Assembly: GCA_026712715.1 (NCBI GenBank)
Contig: JAPOPW010000007.1
Coordinates: 93,967-157,966 of the forward strand
Direction of reading: 5' to 3'
DNA length: 64,000 nucleotides
DNA from: Immundisolibacterales bacterium
Lineage (GTDB): Bacteria; Pseudomonadota; Gammaproteobacteria; HK1
Below, piece by piece: positions 25,980 through 34,925 of this stretch. Each line of letters starts with the position of its first letter. Position 1 is the stretch's first letter. The position numbers were made by a program, and so were the translations under genes. The notes beneath the pieces are model-generated. The model was not told where the DNA came from and ran no database searches. It worked only from the letters and a program-made list of their open reading frames with translations.

Positions 25980-28163
25980 TCAGGCGCGGGCGAGCGCGCC
26001 GATCACCCGGCTCCGCACGCCGTGGAGGAGCCGGTCCCAGGCGGAGGGATTGTTCACGACCTCGGCCCGGAAGAACGAGGGGCAGAGCACCGCCGCATGC
26101 GCGACCTCGCCGCAGAGCCCGCATCCCACGCAGTCGTTGTTGACGTGCGCGACCGGATCGGAGCGCAGCGGGTCGGAGCTCTCCTTCACGGTGAGACTCG
26201 GACACCCGGAGAGGCGGATGCAGGAGTGATCGCCGGTGCAAACGTCCTCGTCCACCCCGAAGCGGGTGCGCACGATCCGGCGGCCCTCCTTGAGTCGTTT
26301 GGCGAACCACGGCCGATAGCGGCGCTGGCGCATGAGCTGGCATTCGCCGTCCGCGACGATGACCTTGAGCCCCTTGACGTCTCCGGTGAGCGCGGCGCGC
26401 AGCGTCTTCACCATCGTCGCGACCGAGTAGGTGCGGACCCGGCGGATCCACTTCACCCCCACCCCGCGAAGGGCCGACTCGATGGTCCGGCTCGCTCCCG
26501 GACCGGACTCCTCGAAGTGGACCTCGACCCGCCCCCTGCCCCCGCTTCCGTTCGCCCCGGCGCCGATCTGCGTGGAGGGGATGGCCTGGCCGCCGGTGGC
26601 CGAGGTGTAGCCGTTGTTCATGACGATGAGGACATCGTCGGAGCGGTTGAACACCGAGCTCGCGACCCCGGTCGTGAGTCCGTTGTGCCAGAACCCACCG
26701 TCGCCCATGATGCTGACGGTGCGCTTTCCCATGTGGGGGGTGATCGCGGCCGAGCTCGCGAGCCCCAGGCCGTAACCGAGCACCGTGTTGCCGATGTGGA
26801 AGGGCGGCAAGGTGGCAAAGGTGTGGCAGCCGATGTCGGCGCTCACGTGCATCTCGCCGACTTCGCGCTGCACGATCTTGAGGGCGCTGAACACCGGGCG
26901 CTCCGGGCAGCCGGTGCAGAACCCGGGCGGGCGCCCGGGCACCGGGGCGGCCAGGATCTCGGCCGCGCGCCGCTTGGCGTCGTCCACCGCGCCGACGACC
27001 CCGCGGTCCGGGGCCGCGTTGTGACCCAGGGTGTCGCGAAGGAAGGTGTCGACGCCGCGGAGCACGACCTCGCCGGTGTACTCGCCGGCCATCGGAAACG
27101 GCCCCTTGCCGAGCAGGTTCGTGTTCACGTCGGCGCGGCGGAGCAGGCTCCCGATCGCCTCCTCGAGGTAGTTGGGCTGGCCCTCCTCCACCACCAGGAC
27201 CGAACGCTTGCCCGCGCAGAAGCCGGAAATCTCCTCCGGTACCAGGGGATAGGTGGCGTTGAGCACGAACATCGGAATTCGTGACCGGCCCGAGGAGTCG
27301 GCGAATCCGAGGAGCGCGAGGGCGCGAAGCACCGCGTTGTACATCCCGCCCTGGGTGACGATGCCGATGTCTTCGATCGCGTCCGGACCGGATGCGGGAA
27401 AGTGCTCGTTGAGGCCGCTCTCGCGGATGAACTCGACGGCGGCCGGCCACCGCTCCTTCACCTTCTTCTGCTCCTGAAGGTAGGTGGCGGGCGGGAGACA
27501 GATCCGCTCATAGTCGAATCGGGGGCCGTCGAGGGGGCGGCGGCTCGAGAAGTCCGGCGGGCGGTTCGTCTTGGTGGCGAAGCTCCCGTGCACGTGGCAG
27601 GCGCGGATGCGAAGCTCGAGCATCACCGGTGTGCCGCTCGCTTCGGAGAGCTCGAAGCCCTTCTCGACGGCCCGCACCATGGAGGGCAGGCTGGGACGTG
27701 GATCGAGCAGCCACACCTGCGACTTCATGGCGAAGGCGTGGCTTCGCTCCTGGATGATGCTCGCGCCGTCGCCGTAGTCCTCGCCCACCACGATGAGCGC
27801 GCCGCCGGTGACCCCGGCGGACGCGAGGTTCGAGAGCGCGTCCGAGGCGACGTTGGTGCCGACGGTGGACTTCCACACCGCGCAGCCGCGCACCGGGTAG
27901 TTGATGGATGCGGAGAGCATGGCGCAGGCCGCCGCCTCGTTCGCGCACGTCTCGACGTGCACCCCGAGCGAATCGAGGATCTCCCGGGCGTCGTTGAAGA
28001 CGTCCATCATGTGGGAGACCGGAGCGCCCTGGTAACCGCCCACATAGGAGACCCCGGACTGGAGCAGCGCCTTGGCGACGGCGAGGATGCCCTCGCCGTG
28101 AAAGACGTCGCCGTCCCCGAGCGCGAGGGTCCGGACCTCCTTCGCAAAGCTTCGTTCCGCCAT
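25980..28163 (-). CDS. iorA: Indolepyruvate/2-oxoacid:ferredoxin oxidoreductase, alpha subunit
   Basis: 727 aa from ATG 28163 (MAERSFAKEVRTLALGDGDV). The N-terminal pyrimidine-binding domain shows VSYVGGYQGAPVSHMMDVFN and VHVETCANEAAACAMLSASI. The TPP/Mg site reads VSIMGDGGFWHNGLTTGVAS, with the Asn in VMNNGYTSATGG. At the C-terminus, CTGDHSCIRLSGCPSLTVKE and NDCVGCGLCGEVAHAAVLCP are ferredoxin-like Cys clusters. Together with IorB it couples 2-oxoacid decarboxylation to ferredoxin reduction. Divergent from cas4-cas1, 317 bp apart. Confidence 0.92.
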   Translation of the reverse strand: MAERSFAKEVRTLALGDGDVFHGEGILAVAKALLQSGVSYVGGYQGAPVSHMMDVFNDAREILDSLGVHVETCANEAAACAMLSASINYPVRGCAVWKSTVGTNVASDALSNLASAGVTGGALIVVGEDYGDGASIIQERSHAFAMKSQVWLLDPRPSLPSMVRAVEKGFELSEASGTPVMLELRIRACHVHGSFATKTNRPPDFSSRRPLDGPRFDYERICLPPATYLQEQKKVKERWPAAVEFIRESGLNEHFPASGPDAIEDIGIVTQGGMYNAVLRALALLGFADSSGRSRIPMFVLNATYPLVPEEISGFCAGKRSVLVVEEGQPNYLEEAIGSLLRRADVNTNLLGKGPFPMAGEYTGEVVLRGVDTFLRDTLGHNAAPDRGVVGAVDDAKRRAAEILAAPVPGRPPGFCTGCPERPVFSALKIVQREVGEMHVSADIGCHTFATLPPFHIGNTVLGYGLGLASSAAITPHMGKRTVSIMGDGGFWHNGLTTGVASSVFNRSDDVLIVMNNGYTSATGGQAIPSTQIGAGANGSGGRGRVEVHFEESGPGASRTIESALRGVGVKWIRRVRTYSVATMVKTLRAALTGDVKGLKVIVADGECQLMRQRRYRPWFAKRLKEGRRIVRTRFGVDEDVCTGDHSCIRLSGCPSLTVKESSDPLRSDPVAHVNNDCVGCGLCGEVAHAAVLCPSFFRAEVVNNPSAWDRLLHGVRSRVIGALARA

Positions 28164-28480
28164 CTGAATGCCGCCTCGCGATGCACGCGCCCGCCCGGCG
28201 CGCATCTCCGCATTATAGGTACATGTCGCTTCCCGCATCACGTGCGGGGATCCGGCCGATCGGCGCAAGAGTTGAATTTCTTGGGCGCATAGGAAAATTT
28301 GCGGCATGCGGGCGCGGACCCCGATCCGTTCGAACGTCGCATACGGAATGCCTCCCACCAATCAAGGGCGGAACGGACCGACGTCACTCCCGAAGAATTT
28401 GGCGAATCGCCAAGGGCCTGCTGCCAAGGTCCGTACATGCTCCGCCGAATCGACGAAGACCGGGACCGAAACAGCACCGC
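28164..28480. other. Divergent spacer between iorA and cas4-cas1
   Basis: 317 bp without a recognisable gene. Its base composition is more AT-rich than the neighbours (GAATTTCTTGGGCGCATAGG at about 28275, GAAGAATTTGGCGAATCGCC at about 28400). The latter region contains an inverted GGCGAAT/ATTTGGCG pairing. It must hold the promoters of both divergent units. I see no remains of cas3, cas8 or csb genes here. Confidence 0.6.
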
Positions 28481-30193
28481 ATGAGCCGCCCCTCCCAGAT
28501 CGCCCTTCCGCTCCTCGCCCCGACGCGCGGCGCGGAGGAGGCGCTCGTGCCCGTGCGAATGGTGAACGAATGGGTCTACTGCCCTCGGCTCGCCTACCTC
28601 GAATGGGTGGAGGGAGAGTGGGCGGAGACCGGTGACACGGCGCAGGGCCGAAGAGTCCACCGCCGGGTCGACAAGGAGCAGGGCACGCTCCCGCCGCCCG
28701 AGGACGGCGACCGGGATCTCACGAAGGCGAGCTCGGTGACCCTTTCTTCCGAAACGCTCGGGATCATCGCGAAGATGGACGTGGTGGAGGCGCAGGACGA
28801 CCGGGTCGTTCCCGTGGACTTCAAGAAGGGCAAGCGGCCACACGTGGCGGCCGGAGCGTACGAACCGGAACGGGTTCAGCTATGCGCTCAGGGGCTGATC
28901 CTCGAGGACAACGGATACAGCGTGACGGAGGGTGCGCTCTGGTTCGCGGGCTCGCGCGAACGAGTCCGTGTCGCCTTCGACGCCGATCTTCGAGAGCGAA
29001 CCCGGGCGGCCATCTCCGAGCTACGGCTCGCCTCCACGGCCGGTCGCCGGCCGCCGCCCCTCGAGGACAGCCCAAAGTGCACGCGGTGCTCGCTCGCCGG
29101 CATCTGCCTTCCGGACGAGACCAACTTCTTCGACAAGGGCCAGCCACCCCGCCCGCTCAATCCCGCGGACGACCCGGCGCTTCCGTTGTACGTGCAGACA
29201 CCGGGCGCGCGGCTTCGAAAGCAGGGTGAGCGACTGGTGGTCGAGGCGGACGAACAACGAATCGAAGTGCCGCTCATCGACGTGTCGCAGGTCGCGTTGC
29301 TCGGACCGGTCGGGATCACCACCCCGACCCTGCACGCCCTGATGCGGGCCGACGTCCCGGTGAGCTGGATGTCGTCGGGCGGATGGCTGCTGGGACACAC
29401 GGTCGGGACCGGCAACCGGAACGTGGCGGTGCGTGAAGCACAGTTCCGGGTCGCGGCGGACGAACGAAGGCGCATGTCGTTCTCCCGGGAGCTGGTGGCG
29501 GCCAAGATCAGGAACACGCGGACCCTGCTGCGCCGCAACTGGCGCCCGGACCGGCCTTCCGACGACCGGGACCGCGTCCTGCTCAGCCTTCGCCGGATCG
29601 CCGACCACGCGCGGACCGCGCCGGACGAGCCGCGCCTGCTCGGCTATGAGGGGGAGGCGGCAGCAGAGTACTTCGGCCAGTTCGAGGCGATGCTCGCCCC
29701 GGCACCGGCAAAGGACCTTCCCGCGTTCGAATTCGCGCGGCGAACCCGGCGCCCGCCGACGGACCCGGTCAACGCCCTGCTCTCGTTCGGCTATTCGCTG
29801 CTGAGCCGAACCATGCTCACCGCACTCTCGGCGGTAGGGCTCGATCCATACATGGGCCTCTACCATCGACCCCGGCACGGGCGCCCGGCGCTCGCCCTCG
29901 ATCTGATGGAGCCGTTCCGCCCGATTGTCTCGGACTCGTGCGTGCTGCAGGTGATCAACAACGGCGAGGTCCGAATCGACGATTTCACCACCAACGGTCC
30001 GGCCTGGGCGCTGAAGCCGCCCGGCCGAAAGTCGCTGATCGCGGCGTACGAGCGCCGACTCGACCAGGAGACCACCCATCCGGCCTTCGGCTACCGCATT
30101 TCCATGCGGCGTTTGATCGACGTGCAGGCCAGGCTGCTTGCCCGATACCTGCAGGGTGAAATACGCGCCTACCCCCACTACCTGCCGAGATAG
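28481..30193 (+). CDS. cas4-cas1: CRISPR adaptation protein Cas4-Cas1 fusion
   Basis: 570 aa. Residues 1-210 are Cas4: the first cluster Cys in EWVYCPRLAYLEW (about C34), nuclease residues in GIIAKMDVVE and VPVDFKKGK (about D100, D113, K115), and KCTRCSLAGICL (C200, C203, C209) for the Fe-S cluster. Residues 230-570 are Cas1: RLLGYEGEAAAEYFGQF (E390), PYMGLYHRPRHGRPALALDL followed by MEPFRP (H462, D474, E477). All catalytic residues are present, so integration of trimmed, PAM-selected prespacers is expected. Such fusions are known from types I-G (old I-U) and V-B. ATG 28481 was chosen because upstream in-frame sequence has no Cas4 similarity. No effector gene accompanies it. Confidence 0.95.
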   Translation: MSRPSQIALPLLAPTRGAEEALVPVRMVNEWVYCPRLAYLEWVEGEWAETGDTAQGRRVHRRVDKEQGTLPPPEDGDRDLTKASSVTLSSETLGIIAKMDVVEAQDDRVVPVDFKKGKRPHVAAGAYEPERVQLCAQGLILEDNGYSVTEGALWFAGSRERVRVAFDADLRERTRAAISELRLASTAGRRPPPLEDSPKCTRCSLAGICLPDETNFFDKGQPPRPLNPADDPALPLYVQTPGARLRKQGERLVVEADEQRIEVPLIDVSQVALLGPVGITTPTLHALMRADVPVSWMSSGGWLLGHTVGTGNRNVAVREAQFRVAADERRRMSFSRELVAAKIRNTRTLLRRNWRPDRPSDDRDRVLLSLRRIADHARTAPDEPRLLGYEGEAAAEYFGQFEAMLAPAPAKDLPAFEFARRTRRPPTDPVNALLSFGYSLLSRTMLTALSAVGLDPYMGLYHRPRHGRPALALDLMEPFRPIVSDSCVLQVINNGEVRIDDFTTNGPAWALKPPGRKSLIAAYERRLDQETTHPAFGYRISMRRLIDVQARLLARYLQGEIRAYPHYLPR

Positions 30194-30196
30194 GAC

Positions 30197-30490
30197 ATGG
30201 CCAGGGAACGACTCTACGTGGTTGCCTACGACATCAGCGACCGCAAGCGATGGAAGAAGGTGTTCAAGACGATGAAGGGCTACGGGCACTGGCTCCAGCT
30301 CTCGGTCTTCCAGTGCAGACTGACCGCTCGGCGCCGGTTCGAGATGACCGAGCGCCTGGAAGAGGCGATCAAGCCCTCGGAAGACCATGTCGTGATCCTG
30401 GACCTGGGACCGGCGGGAGAGGTCGACCCGAGGGGGGAGAGCCTCGGCAAGAGCTACAACGCGCCGGAACGAAGAGCTATCATCGTCTAG
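30197..30490 (+). CDS. cas2: CRISPR-associated protein Cas2
   Basis: 97 aa, three bases after cas4-cas1. The ferredoxin-like fold starts RLYVVAYDISDRKRWKKVFK with the conserved Asp, continues GYGHWLQLSVFQCRLTARRR, and ends HVVILDLGPAGEV plus a basic tail. It forms the Cas1-Cas2 integrase. Short spacing to cas4-cas1 shows co-transcription. Confidence 0.95.
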   Translation: MARERLYVVAYDISDRKRWKKVFKTMKGYGHWLQLSVFQCRLTARRRFEMTERLEEAIKPSEDHVVILDLGPAGEVDPRGESLGKSYNAPERRAIIV

Positions 30491-30709
30491 ACAAGGCCCG
30501 TTCAGGACTGCAGGCCATCATGCGAACGCTCCGATACGCGCAAGACCCCGGGCAGCGCTCGCAACGCCATAACCTACTGAATAGATAACCGTTCTTTGAC
30601 AATCCGGATGCGGCACAGGCCACCGCCGAACGCCAGAACGACACGATCGGCGCCAGCGCTCGCAAGCGACCGCGTTCCATGCCAGATTTCCGCCACTTCG
30701 ACCGGCGCC
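30491..30709 (+). promoter_or_regulatory. CRISPR leader
   Basis: 219 bp between cas2 and the first repeat with no ORF. It contains an AT-rich patch, ACTGAATAGATAACCGTTCT then TTGACAATCCGG (about 30573-30606), whose TTTGACAA motif is common in CRISPR leaders. Location next to cas2 and the degenerate state of the distal repeat agree on this side being the leader end. Confidence 0.65.
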
Positions 30710-30971
30710 CATTCCCCGGCGAATCCGCCGGGGCCTCATTGAAGCGCTGCGGGATCCCGTCCTCGAGGAGCGCCGAGGCGTAGGGGCATTCCCCGGCAAA
30801 TCCGCCGGGGCCTCATTGAAGCTCGTTGTCGAGGAGCGCGACTTCCCCGGCGTCAATCTCCATTCCCCGGCGAATCCGCCGGGGCCTCATTGAAGCACCT
30901 CGAGCACCCTCCCGGCGAACCAGCACCGGTTCCGGCATTCCCCGACGAATTCGCCGGGGCCTCATTGAAAC
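30710..30971 (+). CRISPR. CRISPR array, four 36-bp repeats and three spacers
   Basis: Repeats at 30710-30745, 30787-30822, 30861-30896 and 30936-30971. The consensus begins CATTCCCCGGCGAATCCGCC and ends GGGGCCTCATTGAAGC, with an inner CCCCGGCG/CGCCGGGG palindrome. Repeat 2 has one change; repeat 4 has several and ends GAAAC, as expected for the leader-distal end. Spacers are 41, 38 and 39 bp. Spacers 2 and 3 contain repeat-like cores (TTCCCCGGCG at 30843-30852; CCCGGCGAAC at 30911-30920). Orientation: leader and cas2 upstream. More degenerate repeats lie beyond the HNH gene at 32873 and 33177. Confidence 0.95.
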
Positions 30972-31254
30972 TTCCAAAGGAAATACAGATTGAGAATATT
31001 GACTACGCATGATATTGAATCCCCCGAACTCACAGGAATTCTTGCCTTTGGAAGCATGTAGCGGCTGCAAGGCGACAAGAGAGTGCGGCAAGGCGCAGTG
31101 GCGGTCGATCGAATCCGGGCATGGACTTCGGTCGGATTTACCGCATGGCAATGGAGTGTAATCAGACAACGGAATTTTTCAACTCTGATATTTATTGGTT
31201 CGGCACTTCATTGTATAATTTCCGTTACTCGTCACCTATTTTAGGTTTTCTCCC

Positions 31255-32664
31255 ATGACGGCTCTAATGGCTACTGTCTCGGACCATCCCGGGGGCATGG
31301 ACGACGATACGCTCGCCGCGTCCGTCGCTACCCTTGCGGCCCATATTCACGCCGCCACCTACCGGCTTCTCGTCCTCATCGCCGAGCTGGACCGGCGCGA
31401 GCTGTGGGCCACCCAGGGGGCGATGTCGTGCGCCCACTGGCTCAGTTGGGCCTGCGGCATTGACGCTCACACCGCCCGCGAGAAGGTCCGGGTCGCGCGG
31501 GCGCTCGAGGATCTGCCGCTTCTCTCCGAGGCGCTGTCCAGGGGGGAGCTCGGCTACTCCAAGGCCCGCGCGCTCACCCGCGTCGCCACTTCCGACAACG
31601 AAGCGCACCTGCTCGAGATCGGCCTGCACGGCACCGCGGCGCACGTCGAGAAGTTCGCGCGCCTCTATCGGCAGGCGACCCGGGCGAACGAAACCGAACG
31701 CGCCGATGCGCGGCAGCGCGAGCGCGGCCTGACCTTCTGGCACGAGGACGACGGCACGGTGGTCCTGCACGGGCGGTTTCCGCCGGAGATGGCCGCGCGC
31801 ATCCTCGGTGCCCTGGAGGCGGCGATGGATGCCCACGCGGCCGAGCAGCCGGCCGCGGACTGGAGCCAGGAGCACTCTGCGGGCTCCCCGCCGGACGTCC
31901 CACGTGGGACGCCATCCCCGAAGCCACCGGTCACCGTACGACGGGCCGATGCGCTCGCATGGATGGCCGATCGTGCGTTCGAATCGGGCGACGCGCCGGC
32001 CCTTTCCCCCGACCGGCATGAGATCGTGGTCCACGTGGATGCTGCGGTGCTCGCGGGCGGAGGGACCGGACGATGTGAAATCGAGGGTCACTCGGCCCTT
32101 GCGGGGGAGACGGCGCGGCGTCTTTGCTGCGATGCGGGCATTGTCGCCACCGTCGACGGCCCGGCCGGAGAGCCGCTGGCCGTGGGGCGTCGCACCCGCT
32201 CCATTCCCCCGGCGATGCGCCGCGCGCTCGTCGTCCGCGACGGTGGTTGCCGCTTCCCCGGGTGCGCTTCCACCCACCGGCTGCACGGACATCACGTTCG
32301 GCACTGGGCCAAGGGCGGCGACACCTCGCTCGACAACCTGATTCTGCTGTGCCCCTTCCACCACCGGCTGGTGCACGAGGGCGGCTTCGACGTGCAACGG
32401 CAGGGCGACGGGGCGTTCCGCTTCGTCTCTCCCCACGGATGGACGGTCCGGCCTCCGGGTACCCCCGGCGACTCCTCACCGGGAGTCATCGTCCGCCAGA
32501 ACGAGGTGCTCGGGATGGTCATCGACGGCCGGACGGCGACGGCGCGATGGGACGGGCAGCCGGTTGACTACGACCAGGCGGTGATGGTGGCCATGGCCTC
32601 GTGGGAATCTGGCGGCAGCCGGGCAAGGACGGCAGCCGCGACCGCAAGCGGCAGTCCGCCGTGA
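31255..32664 (+). CDS. DUF222-HNH endonuclease (13E12-repeat family)
   Basis: 469 aa. The N-terminal DUF222 region is helical (AELDRRELWATQGAMSCAHW, then LSWACGIDAHTAREKVRVAR). The C-terminal HNH motif is complete: CRFPGCASTHRLHGHHVRHW, AKGGDTSLDNLILLCPFHHR and LVHEGGF. This family is abundant and repetitive in actinobacteria and is thought to spread as mobile nuclease genes; biological role unsettled. It stands between the CRISPR array and two fossil repeats, as if inserted in a longer array. Its 283-bp upstream region is strikingly AT-rich, has TATAAT at 31214-31219 and a 10-bp inverted repeat CTTCCAAAGG/CCTTTGGAAG (30971 and 31045), the first arm abutting the last repeat. Confidence 0.88.
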   Translation: MTALMATVSDHPGGMDDDTLAASVATLAAHIHAATYRLLVLIAELDRRELWATQGAMSCAHWLSWACGIDAHTAREKVRVARALEDLPLLSEALSRGELGYSKARALTRVATSDNEAHLLEIGLHGTAAHVEKFARLYRQATRANETERADARQRERGLTFWHEDDGTVVLHGRFPPEMAARILGALEAAMDAHAAEQPAADWSQEHSAGSPPDVPRGTPSPKPPVTVRRADALAWMADRAFESGDAPALSPDRHEIVVHVDAAVLAGGGTGRCEIEGHSALAGETARRLCCDAGIVATVDGPAGEPLAVGRRTRSIPPAMRRALVVRDGGCRFPGCASTHRLHGHHVRHWAKGGDTSLDNLILLCPFHHRLVHEGGFDVQRQGDGAFRFVSPHGWTVRPPGTPGDSSPGVIVRQNEVLGMVIDGRTATARWDGQPVDYDQAVMVAMASWESGGSRARTAAATASGSPP

Positions 32665-32872
32665 ACTCGTTTCCGGCTCCCGAACTGCGCACAAGGCCCA
32701 GGTTGCGACGCTGGTACCTGGAAGACCGGATGCAGGCGAACACGCGACGGTGCTGCCGTTTATCCTGATGGTCGTTCGGCAGTCTCCGGCCTGCTCGCGA
32801 GGTCTATCGCATCTCCTGACCGAAGACGGATGAGGACTGCGCGTGGCCAAGTGTCGAATTGAAGCTCCCCTC

Positions 32873-32908
32873 CATTCCCCGGTGAATCCGCCGGGGCCTC
32901 GTTGGAGC
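32873..32908 (+). repeat. Isolated CRISPR repeat, 33 of 36 bases as in the array
   Basis: CATTCCCCGGTGAATCCGCC followed by GGGGCCTCGTTGGAGC, same orientation as the array 1.9 kb away. Three substitutions. No intact second repeat flanks it. Confidence 0.8.
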
Positions 32909-33176
32909 AGTATTGGCGCGTAGTGCGGGGCGGTTCAATGCCACAGGTTGACCGCAATTGACGAAGGGTTCGCCGCGGGGTTCAATGCTCCCCGGCGGGC
33001 CGTTGAACCAAGAAACTGAGCCTCTTGTCGACTTGGCATGAATTCGGGCGGTACGGGGTGCCGCTGGCGGAACGTCATCGGGTCGCGCCCTCTTCTGAGG
33101 CGCGGCCCGTCCACTCTCGAAACGCCCACGCACGACCGCCGAGTTCGACGAGTCGTCCGGCCGGTTTCCGAGCGAT

Positions 33177-33211
33177 CATTTCCAGCGGATTTGTCGGGGC
33201 CTCTTTCGACG
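33177..33211 (+). repeat. Strongly degenerate CRISPR repeat
   Basis: CATTTCCAGCGGATTTGTCG then GGGCCTCTTTCGACG aligns over its length with one gap and about ten changes; the block CGGGGCCTC is intact. Same orientation as the array. Confidence 0.5.
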
Positions 33212-33236
33212 GTACCGCTCGGTGAAGCAGGCCGAA

Positions 33237-34208
33237 TCAATACCACCGAGCCTTGTCCACCGCATTTCGCAGGGGCTCGCCGGCGAGGAAGCGGCGCGCG
33301 TTGTCGGCAAGCAGCGCGTAGCGCCGCTCGGCGACATCCGCGGCATCGGCGACGGCGACATGCGGCGTCAGCAGCACGTTCTCGAGAGTCCAGAGCGGAT
33401 GCTCCGCAGGTAACGGCTCAATCTCGAAGACATCGAGTCCGGCCCCCGCGATCTCCCCTTCCGTGAGCGCCGCCGTCAGATCATCGAGGCGCGCGGTCAT
33501 CCCCCGACCGATGTTGATGAAGTACGCGGAGGGCTTCATGCGCCGGAATCGGTCCGCATTCCACATGAGCTCGCTTTCCGGGGTGTGCGGCGCGGTGGTG
33601 ACGACGAAGTCGGCGGCGGGCAGGAGGTCGTCGAGCGCCGACGGTGAATGCACCTCGGCCGGGCAGTCGTGCTCCGGCCGGGGATCGATGCCGACGACCC
33701 TCGCGCCGAGCGCCGCGCACAGCCGCGCGGTCTCCGCGCCGATGCCGCCGACCCCGTTGATGAGCACAGTGGAACCGACGATGTTGATGTAGCCGCGCCG
33801 GCGCGCTTGCTGGTCCCACCGGCGATGGCGCTGCGCTTCCATCCAGTACGGCAGCCCGCGCGAGAGCGCCAGCATGAACATGAGAATGTGGTGCGCAATG
33901 TGGTCGGAGTAGATCCCCCGCGCATTCGTCACCACCACCGGGTGCTCGATGAGCCCCTGGTAGTAGTAGCCCGGGAACGGGGCCGCGAACGGGCTCTGGA
34001 GCCAACGAAGATTCCGCGCCGCCGGCAGCGCCTCGGGCGGCACCCAGCCGAAGGCCGCGTCGGCGCGCGCGACGAGGTCTCGTACCGCTTCGTCGTCTTC
34101 AGCGACTTCGACCTCGAACCCTGGTGCGTCGTTTCTGAGCCGTTCGGCCAAGGCACGCACGTCCTCGTCATTCGGCGGAAGAATCGCGAAAATCGGCTGG
34201 TTTCTCAT
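33237..34208 (-). CDS. D-isomer-specific 2-hydroxyacid dehydrogenase
   Basis: 323 aa, normal length. The NAD-binding loop is TVLINGVGGIGAETARLCAA. Catalytic residues follow the family: Arg in YFINIGRGMTARLDDLTAAL, Glu in GLDVFEIEPLPAEHPLWTLE, His in VLLTPHVAVADA. The N-terminal lid and hinge (NLRWLQSPFAAPFPGYYYQG, TNARGIYSDHIAHHILMFML) suit the glyoxylate/hydroxypyruvate-reductase-like branch. It reduces a 2-oxoacid with NAD(P)H. Stop codon lies 26 bp from the last fossil repeat. Confidence 0.92.
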   Translation of the reverse strand: MRNQPIFAILPPNDEDVRALAERLRNDAPGFEVEVAEDDEAVRDLVARADAAFGWVPPEALPAARNLRWLQSPFAAPFPGYYYQGLIEHPVVVTNARGIYSDHIAHHILMFMLALSRGLPYWMEAQRHRRWDQQARRRGYINIVGSTVLINGVGGIGAETARLCAALGARVVGIDPRPEHDCPAEVHSPSALDDLLPAADFVVTTAPHTPESELMWNADRFRRMKPSAYFINIGRGMTARLDDLTAALTEGEIAGAGLDVFEIEPLPAEHPLWTLENVLLTPHVAVADAADVAERRYALLADNARRFLAGEPLRNAVDKARWY

Positions 34209-34292
34209 TTTGGGTTGCTCTCGTTCGTCAACGGAGGGGGCGGTCGAGTCGTGGCCCGTTCCCGCGGCAGTTTCCCGGACTGCAGCCTGTGC

Positions 34293-34831
34293 TCACGCCC
34301 GCTCGACCTCGAAAGCGGCAGGGTTGCGGGCGTCCTTGCTGAACTCCACGGCAATGAGGTGGATCGGCTGGCCGAGACCACGGTACTTGTCCGCGTAGCG
34401 CTTGTCCTTCAGTTGGGCCATGGCAGCCCCTTCCGGAGCGAGATCGACTGCCTTGAACTCGAAGAGGTAGACGTTGTCGTTGATGCGCAACGCCATGTCC
34501 AGGCGGCCGTGATGGCTGCTGTCTTCCACCGTGAGGTCCAGCCCGAGCGCCGCAAAATAGGAGTAGAACACGCTCGCGTAGTAGCCTTCGTAGCGTGCGA
34601 TGTCGTTGTTCGTGTACCACTCGCAGGGAATGCTGGCGAAGAGCGTGCGGAAGAGCAGCTCGAGCTCGGCGAAGTCGTTCGCCTCCAGCAGCCGGTAGAG
34701 TCGGACGCTGTTCCCGCCTGGCGCGACGCATCCTTGACCAGGTATCGGAGAAGGCTCCGGTTGAGGCTCTGGCGTACCTCGCGGTTGGGATAGCCCAGTC
34801 GGTAGAGCGGTTCGCCACCGAGATCTTCCTC
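34293..34831 (-). pseudogene. AAA-ATPase-like/PD-(D/E)XK nuclease, C-terminal remnant with frameshift
   Basis: The upstream frame reads EEDLGGEPLYRLGYPNREVR and QSLNRSLLRYLVKD. After a one-base shift near 34715 it continues NSVRLYRLLEANDFAELELL, ASIPCEWYTNNDIARYEGYY and VEDSSHHGRLDMALRINDNV, then LFEFKAVDLAPEG. GRLDM...FEFK is the PD-(D/E)XK core of the PDDEXK_9 (DUF1703) family that follows an AAA-ATPase-like domain. The ATPase part is gone, replaced by the RES-toxin stub at 34845. An ATG at 34571 could still make a 92-aa nuclease-core peptide. Confidence 0.75.
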
Positions 34832-34844
34832 GGCCCGGATCGTT

Positions 34845-34925
34845 CTATCGGCCCCCGTGTTGAACCCCGTATCCTCCATCGAAACGCCCGGCATATGCCT
34901 CCCCCGACAGGCGCCATATCCGCAT
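34845..34925 (-). pseudogene. RES-domain toxin, N-terminal stub
   Basis: ATG 34925 overlaps the antitoxin stop (TGATG). It reads MRIWRLSGEAYAGRFDGGYG, then VQHGGR-stop-NDPG. Intact RES toxins have MRxWRL...GGRWN; here the Trp codon TGG has become TAG. After that the toxin is replaced by the nuclease remnant. RES toxins degrade NAD+. Confidence 0.6.

Larger units (their letters stand above)
32665..33236. other. Gene-free stretch with CRISPR fossils
   Basis: No ORF here resembles a protein. Besides the two fossil repeats there is a short ATTGAAGC at about 32858-32865 (repeat 3' end), and a reversed, degenerate GGGTTCAATGCTCCCCGGCG at about 32977-32996 that forms a GGTTCAA/TTGAACC hairpin. The overall picture is a decaying former CRISPR array. 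Confidence 0.5.
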
